Below, piece by piece: positions 32,112-45,459 of a stretch of DNA of 64,000 nt. The notes under the pieces were generated by a model. The model had not been told where the DNA came from. It ran no database searches and worked only from the letters and a program-made list of their open reading frames with translations. Source of the stretch: Sipunculus nudus (Eukaryota > Annelida > Sipuncula > Golfingiida > Sipunculidae); NCBI GenBank assembly GCA_026874595.1, contig CM049317.1, forward strand, positions 49,686,401 through 49,750,400, given 5' to 3'. The stretch's first letter is position 1, and each line of letters opens with the position of its first letter. The translations under genes were made by a program, and so were the position numbers.

Positions 32112-33279
32112 CCATCGACTTTCCTGACCCTACCTAATGTTACATTACATTATTTATTATGTTTTTATTACTTTTTTTATTTAACAGCCTCTGCTGTGCA
32201 TTGTAAGTCATCCGGCGGCACCATTGGAGGGGTCGGGAGAATAGCGTGCATGGCGCCCTCTGACGTTATATACATGAAATGGTTCAAATGTGATGGAAAA
32301 ACGTGTAAAGAGATCTTGGTATTTTTTAACAACACCAGCAAATCAAAAGTAATTACACCCGGAAAATTAAACCAAAGATCCATCGAAGACGGAAATGCCA
32401 CATTAATAATCAACAACCTCCAAAAAGTGGATGAAGCCCTGTACCGTGTAGAAATGCATGGAAAGGATGACATGCTAGAAGGCTGTGCAGTACTTTCAGT
32501 CCAAGGTAAGTTAATTGGGTTTTCAATGAGAAGAAAGGGAACCTCTAGTATAGAGTTAATTGCAAGAGACCATTTCTACGTCAGACTGGTTATTTTGTCA
32601 AGAACACCTTCAAAATATAACCTACACGTTGTTTTTCATCATCCGAAGCTAGTTGTACGGCGCTGCATGCCATTTTGCTTGTTCATTGTAAGGTTTATTC
32701 GCAGGTATAATTCAACAAAGGGTAATGCCAACTTGTTTTCTTCGTATGAAGTCAGATGGCTGATTGCAAATATCAATACTGCTGTTACAAACCAGATAAA
32801 TCAAATGTTTCTTTTGAGAGGCGTGAATGAATAAAAAAATGCATTATAGCCTTCACAATATGTTATAATGAGGAATCGTGCGGTCCCGACCACCGGCGAG
32901 ACTAGACAAAGAGGTCTTGTAAGCGCGGTGGTCTTGTTAGCGGGTGGTTTTTTTATGATGATTTACGTTAATCCGGGACAAAAAGTGGTAATCTTAGCGT
33001 GGGTGGTCGTCATAAGGGGGATGGTCATTAGGCGATATTTCACTATAAATCTTTTCATTATTATTTTTCAGAAAACCCCGTATTTGTGTCGACGTCGAAA
33101 CCTCGGCAGAATCAAGCACGGTCAGTCTCTATTGGAACAAGCAATAAACCAGGTACGTATATAGAAAAAAATCAAACTGGCTTAGAAAACAAATCATTAT
33201 AACAGTTGTAAAATTTCACAACATTCGGCACTTCATAGTCGTCCACAAGCAACAATTGTTAATTTATTGGATTGCTTTC

Positions 33280-33329
<50 letters not shown>

Positions 33330-33486
33330 GAAAATGAAATTAATTTACAAGTACCAAGGTTAATTACAAATTGACAACTATGACGCAGATCTTATCATTA
33401 AGATAGTTTCATGCCTACCTTTTTCAGGTGCAGTTGAAGTGCTGGTAGTTGCAGTGATGTGTGCATTGATCGTATGGTGTGTGTGA
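30857..33486 (+). CDS. Ig-2: single-Ig-domain membrane protein with possibly truncated tail
   Basis: Predicted exons: 30857-30911 (signal peptide MMYWYVFLLVEAVYMNAG), 32188-32505 (Ig domain), 33072-33152 (Ser-rich stalk), 33428-33486 (TM, stop TGA 33484-33486). AG/GT borders are sound and all joints are phase 1, giving 170 residues. The Ig domain has B-strand Cys (RIACMAP), core Trp (KWFKC) and, as in Ig-1, no F-strand Cys (DEALYRVEMHG). It shares the WxKCxxxxCxEIL motif with Ig-1. The last exon encodes about 18 hydrophobic residues (AVEVLVVAVMCALIVWCV). It could be a TM helix or a GPI-attachment signal. The frame stays open after the TGA for 93 codons (see 33487-33768). Intron (AT)n tracts lie at 32049-32105 and 33285-33326. 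Confidence 0.75.
31390..31790. repeat. Dispersed repeat shared with 43100-43400 and 49095-49400
   Basis: Words such as ggtatgcattcattcacgttcg, ggaatctcatgaaa, ttcatgaaag and cctgggaacatgcatgg match the related segments at 43100-43400 and 49095-49400 (ggtatgcgttctttccgttcac, gaatctcattcaagttcc, cctgggattatgg). A poly-C run follows at 31744-31768. It lies in intron 1 of Ig-2. Confidence 0.6.
32868..33045. repeat. ggtggtc-rich dispersed repeat in Ig-2 intron
   Basis: Short repeated words (ggtcttgtaagcgcggtggtc, ttgttagcgggtggt, cttagcgtgggtggtc). A related gaccacc/ggtggtc segment occurs at 63815-63885. No coding support. Confidence 0.5.
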
Positions 33487-33768
33487 AGGTACCAGAGGTC
33501 TTCAGATGGAAACATCAAAACAAACACAAGTCGTGGTCATCATCCTGATTCCGGGCCCGAGTACGTGCGCCCCGGCCTACAGAGAGACTGGCTTTGCACG
33601 CCGTTTAGAAAAGTGGAGGTGGGTAAAGGAAGGAAACTGGAACAAGCGTGGAATCACCAGTTGACTCTGAGCGGACATTCCTCCCCGAAGATATTGATAA
33701 ATTTTGCCCAAATATTAACATATAGATCTGGAAAAATTTTGCCATTTACATATCAGACTCGTATTTGA
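33487..33768 (+). pseudogene. In-frame tail segment of Ig-2 downstream of the TGA
   Basis: Directly after the TGA the same frame is open for 93 codons to a TGA at 33766. It begins RYQRSSDGNIK, a basic stop-transfer followed by hydrophilic residues, and contains PEYVRPG, a tyrosine motif like those of receptor tails. This is what the cytoplasmic region of a type I receptor should look like. The simplest reading is a nonsense mutation that removed the tail; readthrough or a rare allele are alternatives. The last 30 codons look less constrained and may be beyond the true end. Confidence 0.4.
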
Positions 33769-34929
33769 ATTTCAAAATTAATTTGAGTGTAAGTGCAGAT
33801 AAAAGTCTGCTGGGCTATATGCAATGATGACTGGTGCGTCTAGAAGCAGACATTCAAAGGACTGGTGATCCAGTCCATATAGACATAATGTGGAGTGAAG
33901 CTACTCAAAAAATTTTGGTTTGTATGCTATATGTGTACAGCTTATTTTATATAATGACAGTTTAATAAAGAATACTGATAAACGGATTAAAGAGCATTTG
34001 CATATCATTAACGGGGTACAGAGCATGATGGAAGTATGACTACAGAGCAACTATCATTCCCTTTCTGATGTAATACCACAGGCTCCCCGGTGAATTGAAA
34101 ATTACTGACATCAGTCAAAGCGAACTAGTCATGTATAAACACTTTCTTGGGCTAATAAACATCACAGAATAAAAATCGACTACAATAATTTCAGAGAATC
34201 CCTATACCTAATCCCTTTTTTTTAGTGATAGGCGTGGGTTCGGATGGGCAAAGGGTCAATGCAACATTCTCCTCACCGTGGTAAGGGGACTTTGATACAA
34301 TCGTAGAAAAGTTAAATAAACTAACGAACAATATTTTCCTTTTTAATTTTTTTTGTTCCCTGTCTACATATATAAGAAAATGTACCAATTGTATTTTTTG
34401 TCCCCCCCCCCCCATGGTAGTATCTCACAACCACCCCTTACCACATTGCACACGTTCCTTAACACCCAAACATGCGCATGCACATAGCAAAAACGAAATG
34501 TATGTGTGTAAAACTGAAAGTACTAAAATGCCAAGGGTATAGCAGGTTTTCCTAGTGGGATGAACATGACGTTATCATGGGAATCCCACATGCTGAGGGA
34601 TTAATTTTACCTGGGTCATGGTGGGGCACGTTTAGTGTGGAAACCACATGTAGCGAGTAGCGTGAGCGGACCCAAATATCACGAGGTCAACAGGTACAAA
34701 GACGGTACACACATTAGGAGTAATAAAATATCTCAACACAAGAGATCCGTCTATGGAGTACAAGGATAGATCTCTGGCAAACATTCGTGTGTACTGTACA
34801 CTTTCTAGCCGAAAGCGAGCCATATCACCTAACAATTGATAATTATAATAATTAAGGCATTGGAGCAAATTATATAGAACATACATTGACAGCATATATT
34901 TTAAATATTACCGTTTTAAAGAATATGGA

Positions 34930-35910
34930 GGTCTGTTTGTTTTTAGCTCAGCTGACTGAAAGTCATCCGAGCTATAGCGATCACTCTTTGTCTGTCGTCC
35001 TTCCGTCTGCCTGTCTGCCCGTCTGTCTATCCGTTAAAGGGGCTAAATTGTAACCGCTGCATCAAGGAACTTCTAACCCATACATATCCATCAAAAGTCT
35101 CCTTGGAAACCTGAAATTAGGTCACTGTGATCTATATCCTCCGATCTATAGGACTCAAAAGTACCCCCCCCCCCGAATAATAAAAATAAAAACTTGACAC
35201 AAAAGTTCCAATATCAGAATAACTAATGTATTGATTGCCATGACTCTTTTCCTTTTTTTGCATATTCATCATGGAGTCTTTCGTCATTTCCTGAAGACTG
35301 CTGGCGTTTTTTTCTAATTTTAACATATTTTTCTTCTATTTTTGAGACCTTCAGATGAAGCATTTCGTCCGTTAACAAGGCACAAATCGTTACAGTTAGA
35401 CCGTTACAGTTATCTGTGCATCCAGGGGGGTCCTAGGCCAATATCCACGGGAATTAGGTCATGGTGACCATATCTTGCAAACTACAATCTGAAAACATGA
35501 TTTTGAGCAACCAATCAGTCAGACGGGGCTCAAATTGTATTCACTAGGTCTAGAATCGTCTAACATGACATTCAGGCAGGTCGTGGGTAAACCTGCATAG
35601 AAACCTGAAATTAGGTCATGCTGACCCATATTCTGTCACCTATGGGCCAAGAGCATAATTTTTATCACCCTGAAAATCCGATGGGCACAAATTGTAACTG
35701 CTAGCCCTTAATGTTCCAATATCATATATACAAGCAAGTCTTGGGTAATCTCCATGGAAACCTGAAATTAGGTCATGATGACCTATATTTTTTATGTGCA
35801 ACCGACCAAAACATCTTGGTCAATCTCCATGGATATCTCAAAATAGGTCATGGTGACCCTTTATTACTGGCCAAAATCATTTTAAGCACCCAGACAGTTA
35901 GACAGGGTAT
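34930..35910. repeat. Diverged tandem repeat with gaaattaggtcatggtgacctat units
   Basis: At least five diverged copies of aacctgaaattaggtcatgntgacc (near 35110, 35451, 35605, 35759, 35839), each followed by an atcctgtcacct-like stretch and a cagtcagacngggnncaaattg stretch. The left end has a (gtctgtctgccc)-rich start. The style matches abundant bivalve repeats; no ORF. Confidence 0.7.
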
Positions 35911-36929
35911 AAAACTTGTTGGATTCTGTTGGAACTAGAATCTTAATTCTATCTTGACATTAAGGGATATCCTTTCGGTTTGAGCGCGTGTTAGTAAATG
36001 TGTGCGATTCTGGGGTTACAGGTGACAGGTTTGGTCACCCATGGTTATATACAGTAGTTGCCCCAGCAACCTCGGCCAATGTAAGTCAAGGCAGCTGAAG
36101 TTCAGTGTCGGTTGCAGGGTCCTATCGTTGTTACAACAGATCTTGACCCTGTAAAGAGGTTGGTAATATAAGTGAATCGTGTCTGGTGCACACTTCATTC
36201 TGAACGATTTCAACCGGATCAGTGCCGGACCGAAATTCTGGAGTTGCTTCGCTAAGAAACCTGACTCTCTTGGCCCAAATTTAAGAAGGTAGCCTGCCTT
36301 CTGAGTGGGAGGCGGTTCGTTTTTTTTTCTGATGGGTCAAGAAGCATTGCATTGGCAGTTTGAAAATGTCTTTATTACCATAAAGTACATTGTTAATGCC
36401 TGACCTTTTCAGAAATTGTTCCTCTCTCAATATCTTGATTGATAATAGTTCATAAAGTATGCGTGAGCTTGCAAAGTCTATGGTTAAAACAGCCCAAATA
36501 AGTGTATATTCGTAACCTGAGTGGATGTCAAAACACAAGCATGCACATACTAATCTCCCTCATGGGATAAATAAAACACAGAACACTTTTAGTTGCAACT
36601 AGTTCTCAAAATTTTAATCGAATACATTTCTAGTCATATAATCTCTAAATTGCAAGAGCTCTATATAGCGTTTAAAAAATGAAGAGGCGATTCAGTCCAT
36701 ATCTTCCTTGTAATATGTTCCTCGTTGAATTATTTCCATACTGTACTGTATTTATGCGGGGTAATTACATTAGGGTTACCCTTCTGGAGCTTTTTCTTGT
36801 ATATCTTAATTCAATTTAATCAGTTTTATAAACAGTATTTTATAGGCGACGGTAAATATCCTATATAGTGGATTTGCAAGTCTTTATGCTTGGTGTGACA
36901 CTCTTGAAACAAACCTTAGAGCTCTCTTG

Positions 36930-37300
36930 TGCCCCTTACACGGCAAAAGCAAAACGGGTTGAAAACGTTTTGAATGCGAATTGAGCGTTCACACGGCAAT
37001 CAAAAACGTTTTCAAACCTTTTTGGACAAAATGTTTTGGAACAAGTTCAGGAGGTGGTTTCAAAACATTTTGAATGCGAATCGTGTATCCCCTTTGCTAA
37101 AGTGTCGTGTGCACGCTCTAGAACGGTTTGGACCTGGTTTTGTGTTACCAGGTTAATTGTTTAAGGCGTTTTCCTCCACGATAATAAAATTCTATCAGTT
37201 CACACCCTATAAGCTCCGGCCTCTGCCCGTGTACACGCACAACACGGATTGACACCGATTTGGTAAAACAACTGTGCCCAAATCGTTTTGAAAATGGTTG
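36930..37300. repeat. Dispersed repeat copy 2, inverted relative to 21600-22010
   Basis: Contains aaaacgggttgaaaacg, gagcgttcacacggcaatc, aacaagttcaggaggtgg and cacgctctagaacggtttgg, matching the reverse complement of the copy near 21,600-22,010. Confidence 0.6.
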
Positions 37301-38783
37301 TGTGAGATAGGGGTAATATTTAAGTTCACCAGTTCCGCTGTTTTTGCTATACCAAACAAGTGTTTTAATGGGTAGGAATTTAAGTTAAATCTTTCAGTTT
37401 ATTTAGGCTTTAAGTTTATTTTGGTTCTACAAATCATCTTGGTCCTACATATTGTTTCCAAATATGTTACCAATACCAGCATTAGAGCGATCCCTCGCAA
37501 ATGCCTATAACTGATCCAGCAGAAATTGCCTCCCCTCAAACAAAACACTATAAACCTGGACAACATATGAAAACGTATCACGTCAAATGTCCCCGCTATT
37601 ATATTGATGAATTCATTAACAGTAAATCTTTGCTACACATTCAAGAATAGCCACCCTTTTTCTAATGTAAATCAACAGTTTGCTCTGACTTCAAACAAGC
37701 ATATTAATTTTCATTATGAGGCGCATAGATGAGAATAACTGTAACTGGAGAAAACAATACTGCGGGATTAACACTGCGGTATCAACATATAATGTAGTAA
37801 TATGATTTTTCGTAAACACAAGATTAATTAATATTATAATAAGCCTAAAAACAACATGGTCAAGCTTCATGTGGTGAGTGTAGTTCAATCCTCAACGCGT
37901 ATAAATACAATGTTCCTTCTACAATTACACCACTTGTCATCGCAAATGACAGCAGCTAAACCTAACAGAGCTCTGTGATATGCATGATGGTGCAGCAAAC
38001 AAGGCACCTATAGTCTTTACTCGAAACGTGGGAGGCTATGTCATGAGTTATATGTGTGCAGGGTATATTTAATGTTTTAAGGTTAAAGAAATTGTATAAA
38101 ATATATTTTTTTACCTACACTAAAAAAAGTGAAAACACATAATAACTAATTCTTAAATAAAATTTGTGTAGTCTTGAAACAAAGCATGTTTTATTTTTAC
38201 TTTGAGGATAGTGTAATTTACTAAAAAAAAACTAACTACAAAAGGGCTGCAAAAAGGCTTGGTACGCCAGTACATTAAGTGTTGCCTGTGACTCAACATT
38301 TCAAGATGCCACGTATACTGCTACATTGTGTGCTATTCTTTCAGGGATTCTTACAAATAAGGCCGGATCTTGAGCGTGCATGAACATGACAAGGTAGATA
38401 CCATTGTAGCTGCCCTTATACAGAGAGGTAATTAACGCAGCGGGCGTTGGAAAATATTTTGGATTGAAAGTCGAATTCTTCTTGGCTAGCTTATACTCTG
38501 GTGACAGAGCTGGAGTGAGAACAAAGAAATGCTCCTTAAAGGGTACTTCTGTATAACAGGGGGCAAAGCAATGTATGTTTTAACGTGTAGTTGACCCTTT
38601 TCTATGGAGTTGTTCATAGCAAATCTTTAGATGAAAGCTTGAATGTGTAGAGTCCTACTATTAAAAAAACAAACAAACAAACAAACGTTAATATTTGAAT
38701 TTCACCGATCACTCATATCAAGGCTATACACCGTATAAGAAGTTCTGCTCTGAGTTTAAAAACATCATTTTATATTGATGTAA

Positions 38784-38845
<62 letters not shown>

Positions 38846-40218
38846 CATATTTTCATTCAGCTGTATGCAAACCGGTAGTAGTTCAACCATAGCATTAAAA
38901 AAATACACCTCTTCATACACTTCAAGATCGGCCGTTTAGTTATGAAGTCCATGCACACAAACCTGGATGTGTTTATTCACACAATAAACCATAAAATTGT
39001 AGACTGAAGGTCCGTGTGCTGTTATGATTTTGCTCGGAAAATTAGGGAAACATTCATATTCCCGACAGTACACGATGCGTATTATTTGTAATGCCTTTCA
39101 CTTGTTTTATATCAAGCATAAAAGATATATAGTATCCAAGAAAAATAAAGCGCATCGTCCAAAAATAACGTGTAGCCCTTTGAGTGTATTGCAATACGCA
39201 TTGAACATGAGTAAGCTTACTATTAAACCATGCAGTCCTGCATACAACTGACTGTGAGTATGTGTACAACATATCTGACTGTGACCACATTAAACGATAT
39301 ATTACTCTGCAAAACCATGGAATATATCCGTGTTTGAAAGTGTTGTATTGTTATCATCTAGCTATATCATTAATTCTGAGAAAACCACACGCAGAACAAT
39401 TGAAGTACGGGTCCTTAATGTTTCTGATTGTAATCACAGGTATAACCACCGCTACCACGCGCGATATTCCCGCATAGATACCATATTAACGTATCTATTA
39501 TCTCAATGTTTTCGTAAGATCCTGTCTTATAATGTATAGATACATTGTGCAACGCTGTGTCCTTGCGTTAATTTTCCTTGGCAGAGTATAGGCTTTATAC
39601 AGTCATTATCTGCATACATAACTTATAATTTGTCATCACATGTATATCCATATACGTACAAACATTAAGTACACGTAAGGATAATTCACTGTTTATGACA
39701 TTCTGCTGTAGGAGACGAAAGTATTCCCTCTTATCACCTTCCGACAAACTGATAAATAAAGTGTATCATCTGTATTCTGTATTATATTGAATAAATGTTA
39801 GCGTCATTAGTAACACTTCTATTACATATTGACTACATTGGTTTCCATCTGTATTATAATGACGGTGGTCGCAACTCTGCATTGGCCACTTCTTGGAGTT
39901 GCCCCTCCTAACAAGGTCTGTAAGTGTTTTGGGCTTTTTAAATATTTTTCGTGAATCCAGAAGAGTTTTACATTATTTCTTTTGTATCGTTGTTTCTCAA
40001 TAACTAAGTGGGCCCATTGAAAACCCGTCAAATGGACATGTCCTAACGCAAATCGTGTAAAATGTTGATAACATAATAAACTAACAGTAAACATTTTAAT
40101 GGTATTTACATGATTTCAAGTAACAATATTGCAGATGTATATATTACACATGTATACGAACTACACATAACGCAGCAGGATCCATTAATGCAAGTCATCC
40201 AGAAATGTAAACAGGATT

Positions 40219-42081
40219 CTATTTAATATACATGGTCTCCCGAAGCACCGAGTCGAAGTCATATTCCATCTTCGGACGCAGGGCAGGCGTAGACGGACCA
40301 TCTGACCATTCCTGTCTCATGTAAACTGCGCCCCCTGGCGAGAGAATTTCAGACTCGGAGGAACAATCCTGGTAAATGTCGCTACGTGATGTCACTTCCG
40401 CTTGCTGGGCAACCCTGCATAATGGTTCATGGAAAGCATAGTTATTGGCTGCAGGGTCCCGAGGTAGAGGTCTGGTTAACGTGTCTTCACGTCTGATAGG
40501 CCTCCGAGCGTGATCAAACACTTCTGTGTAGATCTGTGACAGACCTTGGGCGCTCCGTCTCACTGCAGCGAACAGACTGTTACCAGAACATGGAGTGCTT
40601 GGTGAGCTTCTGCATCTGCACAAAAAGAAATTTTAGGTTAGTTGGTAATTTATAATTATATGTTATATGTTTGCAAATAAATGTAAATTTATTTGCATTA
40701 CAACTAAAGTAAAATCTCTCTTCTCTGCTTGTCTGCCGCATTTTAAAAGGAAATATATAGATCTAAATGTGTCTTGACCAAATAATGAAGTGTCCACCTG
40801 TTTAAAAATTCATAGATTTATTATTATTATTAGTAGAAGTAGTTTAGTAGTGTCGTAGTAGTACACTCTTAAAACAATAAGTTGTTTTTTTTAACTAATC
40901 TAGTTGGTAGATATGTGTCGAACCAGTCTCCTGTTCACAACAACCAATTTTCTTTTGGTAGAATATTTAACTGATTTAGATTGGTTACATACTAGCCAAC
41001 AAATTTTGGTCTCTTTTACCAATATCTTGGTTAATGTATCACAAATAAATCGGTTAAATCAAGTAAGACATTGGTCATATCAACCAATTCCAGTTGGTTA
41101 GACCAGTTGACAAGTTAACGTGTGCACTGCTATTTCGCTCCCTTTTTCAGTTGTTATTTTCGTCGAATTGGGTGGAAGTCTTGTTACGAGAAAATCTTCA
41201 GATTCGGGTTGCTTTGGTGCGGCTTTCAAGGGGAAAACACAAATTCCACAAGTCAGATGTTTTGCTCTTCGGCCCGTAAATCTTACCTCACTTGCATCTG
41301 ATCAGGAGCACTTTTGTGTCTGATGTCAATCTAACCAATCTGTTTGGTCAGTGATTGACCATTTATTCGGTAAAAATAACCAATATGTTGGTAAAATTAA
41401 CATTTTTTAATTCAACCAATTTAATTGGTAAAATATACGCAACCAAATAGTCGACCAATAAAAAATTATCAAAATGACCGATCGTTTTGGATGATGCATG
41501 ACCATCTAGTTGGTTGAAAAACCAATGTGTTTGTTAAATCTACCAATATCATCTCAACCAAGCAAATTGGTCAAATATTTAATATTAGTAGTATTAATAT
41601 TATTACAACAACAACAACAACAATTACAAAAATTAAACATTCAGTTAACCGATTTACCTGTTTTGATCAGCCCTTTCATCCATCCTGTAGTTAGGTTTTT
41701 GTGATTTTTTGATTACGAACATACATGTAGTGAGAGACAGGACAGATAAAGCCCCTCCCACAGCGGCGACAACAATCAAAACAATCCTCTCTGTAAACAG
41801 CAAAATATGACGTTATTTTCGTGCAAGGCCTTGCATGAAGCTCATATTGCCTTTATATTGTTGGCATATCAGTGGATATATTTTTGGTTGGTTAATGATT
41901 TATCACAAATGAGGTACTGGATGCACTGTATTAATGTATTCTATAAAATGAGATGCATTAACAAAACGTTGACAAGTCCGCGTGGAAGCAGAGGTAGGAA
42001 AATTATAATTCCGCTATGGCGACTACCTATTCAGTCTGACACGATCATCATTTATGGTCACTTACGATGACGTTGGCTTTT

Positions 42082-42130
<49 letters not shown>

Positions 42131-44109
42131 TCATACGGTTGTAAACAATTATATTTCTTTCTAGTAGTGGATCAAGAACGGTAGGGGTTCCAGAAGGTAT
42201 ACCCGTTTTCAGTCGCAGCAACCTTTTAAAATGTTTCAAAATAATTTATGGACCCCATCCTTAAAAAATCTGTCACTGCTTTCCGAGCTGTTTATCAGAC
42301 AGGTCAGTGATATAGAGTGCAGTCTCAAGATTCTCAATTCTTAAATGATAGTCAAACCATATAGCCTACCCTGGGAGCCGGTTGATTTGCATTTCACTAT
42401 ATCATCTCGCTCGGTTGTTTCCGCTCTGGCGGTAGTGGTTATATTATCATCTAGCGAATCATTCTCATCTTTAATTTAAAAAAAAGCCATTTTATTAGTG
42501 CAAGATTCAAATGACATGTTTCATCTCTGTAAACTTCAGTTTAGATGAAAGTTAGCAGAAAAACTCTGAAATTTGAGAGACCTCCCTGGGCTTATGTACG
42601 ATGATTTTTTTTTTCAGAAACGTTTAAATGCACAGTGATAAGATATTTTAATCGTTACATTGTATCTGCACTTTGAAATAAAAACACATTCCTACCAGCT
42701 TTCTGAGCCTTAAACTGACTTAACTTTGCGCTCTTTGAATAATGTGTTGTTTTGCTTATGAAATAAGATAAAAAAAAGGCATTTATCTTGTATCCTAGAT
42801 ATCTCCATATTTCAGCAATAATCCTTCTCATAATTTCTCATATGAAGCTTTCGTATCCAGTTACAAGATTCGTCTGACTTAATTTTGGGCGTTTTTCTCA
42901 TTATCAAAAATCCAATTACTTGAATATCATATCGAACCTTCCTCAGTTCCACATATCGCCGTGGCGAGTGCGGTACAGTTCACATTTCTCCATTCGCCGT
43001 TGTCTTGTTTTAAGACTGAGCAGTTTCCGGTGAGTCTGTCATTCGGTTCAAATAAATACTCTCGCACTGGTCTTCTCGCTGAAATGTAACAACAGACGCT
43101 GAACTTGGTTCATGTTACTATGCATTGCCTCCGCCGGGAAGGTATGCGTTCTTTCCGTTCACGCTTTTGTTTGTGTATGTTTTTTTTTGTTCACAATATA
43201 AATCACGCAAACATTAACAGAATCTCATTCAAGTTCCACTGCATTTCAGGAATGGGCCAATCAAGATTTTGGTCTGGATCCGGCACATGGTTCGGAGTCT
43301 ACAGTCACATATGCACAAATAAACCTGGGATTATGGAACGAAAAGGTGAAAGCAAACACGGTTTTGGGAGCACCCCATAAAAGAACCTCCACATGCCGAA
43401 TGCTTGCTTTCATTTAAATACAGATTTCTAGTTTCTTTTTATAAATTTATGAATCGGTTAACGTATCATTTCAGAGTAAAGCCTTGAATTCTCATGATTA
43501 CAGTTTTTAAATCTCGCATACGTAGAGCTTACAGTACATTATAAAAATTTCTTACTCGATACTGATTTTGTCCACTCCGATGAGCTCCATCCGATCCAGT
43601 AATCATCTTCGTTATTATTTAAAACCTGTGTAATGTCAGAAAGAACGATCACCAGCAGGTGACCACTGAAACTGTCACACTCCGCGCGTGCATTGTACCA
43701 GGTCAATGGTCCTTTGATAATTGTAATACAGCCGCCTGAGACGAATTTACAGGTCCAGCGGGGACACCATGTGCAATCTAAAAATAGGAAAATCATCATG
43801 TCATATAAAACATATACATATGTGACTGATATTACATATAAAAACAGATTATCAATAGAAAGGGAGGTATCCATATCAGCATGTTAATAAGTACGAATAA
43901 CAGTAATATTTGCATTCTTTTACTCAGTATGTAATGTCATTATTAAATCTCAATTTGCTAATTAATTTTTAGTTACCCGGCAGTTTGCAAAATGCTCCAG
44001 CCTTGTTGGTGTTACACCTAGCCACCTTGACCAGACCTGTTTTTACGTAAAGACAACATGTCGGTCCCGACCAGTCCCCCAGGGGTCTTGTCTTATTTCC
44101 TGTACATGC

Positions 44110-44146
<37 letters not shown>

Positions 44147-44154
44147 AATATATA

Positions 44155-44216
<62 letters not shown>

Positions 44217-45411
44217 AAGTTAGTGTGATCATAGACGAAATATAAATCGAGAGAAATGTTAACTAAGAACATCAAAAACAGAAGCGATTATATAGCTGAA
44301 TTGAAACTGAATACTGGACCTTTCTAGAAAATATGCAAATTCAGTTCAGTTGTATTTATTTGAAAGAACATGGAAAATTATCAAATCTATACTCATATGT
44401 GATGAAAACGTACCTTTATTATGACATTTGTAACTGAATGTTGTAGTGATAGGATGTTTGCTTTTCTCTTGATTTTCTGAAGAATAACATGGTTTATATT
44501 AGTTTCTGCCTGATAACAGGTCGACGAGAAGTGGAATTGACTTGGGAGAAATGGTATTGTGTGATACAGTTATTTTGTATATATTTGTGAATGGATAAAG
44601 ACAACAGTAAGAAGACGCATATTGGTCACCGACAAAATATATTGCGCTCAAATCATTATTTCTAGTAAGAAAAATCTCCTATGCGATATCAATATTAGTA
44701 GCTATTTATTTCTGGGAAATGTTTAGATTTGGCGTACTCATTACTCGTGAAATGCAAAATAAACAAAAATTAATTGTAAATTATTACTGGTTTATTAATA
44801 TGACTGGTGAAATAACTGTTTTAACCGTGTCTGGATCTAACTGGTGTTTACCTGTCACAAAATTGTTAAAAAAAGCTTACTTCACTTGCTGGTTACGGAC
44901 AGGATATAAATAGAGTTTACGTTGTATACCTATCGACGCCTGATCCACTCTGTGTCGCCTCATGTATTCACGTAGTATTTACGTTAACAAGACTTACCTC
45001 CCAGGCTGGTGACGGGCAGGATATGACTATAGAGTCTACGTTGTATGCCTAACCAGGCCTGATCTACGCTGTGTTGTTTTATGTATTCAATTAGAAATGC
45101 CGTTTCATTCTGATCCAAGGCGGCCGGCAGGTACATTGATGAATTCCTACAGAGTGACTTTGCTTTCTCGAAAGGGACATTTCTGTGTATTTTCAAAGCT
45201 GAAATAACAATAAGAATGGATACAAACTTGCCACATGGACTTAATATATGAATTAGTATGGTCCATATGTGATAGTGTTGAAATTAACACATGGGTCGGG
45301 AATCTCCGTAATCTTAGTGGTATAGCAACTGACCGGAGAGTAAAACGGAGGCAATGACTAATGGGATCAATCCATTACTGGTTGGTCCGACTTTTCGTGT
45401 ACTTTTCGGGT

Positions 45412-45459
<48 letters not shown>

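Larger units (their letters stand above)
33769..40218. other. Repeat-rich region between Ig-2 and CTLD gene A
   Basis: No gene recognised. Contents: poly-C near 34403, the ggtcat tandem repeat at 34930-35910, dispersed repeat copy 2 at 36930-37300, (AT)n at 38787-38841 and (AAAC)n at 38668-38686. ORFs up to 90 codons have no supporting features. Confidence 0.5.

Noticed and set aside
32058-32187. N-terminal extension of the Ig-2 domain ORF beginning with Tyr-Ile repeats
   Set aside because: It is a translation of an (AT)n microsatellite; a good acceptor (ttaacag) at 32187 starts the true exon and its phase matches the signal-peptide exon.
33484-33486. Selenocysteine reading of the Ig-2 TGA
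   Set aside because: The position at the end of a TM helix is not a known selenocysteine context and I could not identify a SECIS element; nonsense mutation is simpler.
44093-44275. Tyr-Ile-rich ORFs on minus (also at 51304-51629, 24166-24417 and 45354-45563)
   Set aside because: Microsatellite translations. Only the part after the TGTACAG acceptor at 44100 is a real exon.
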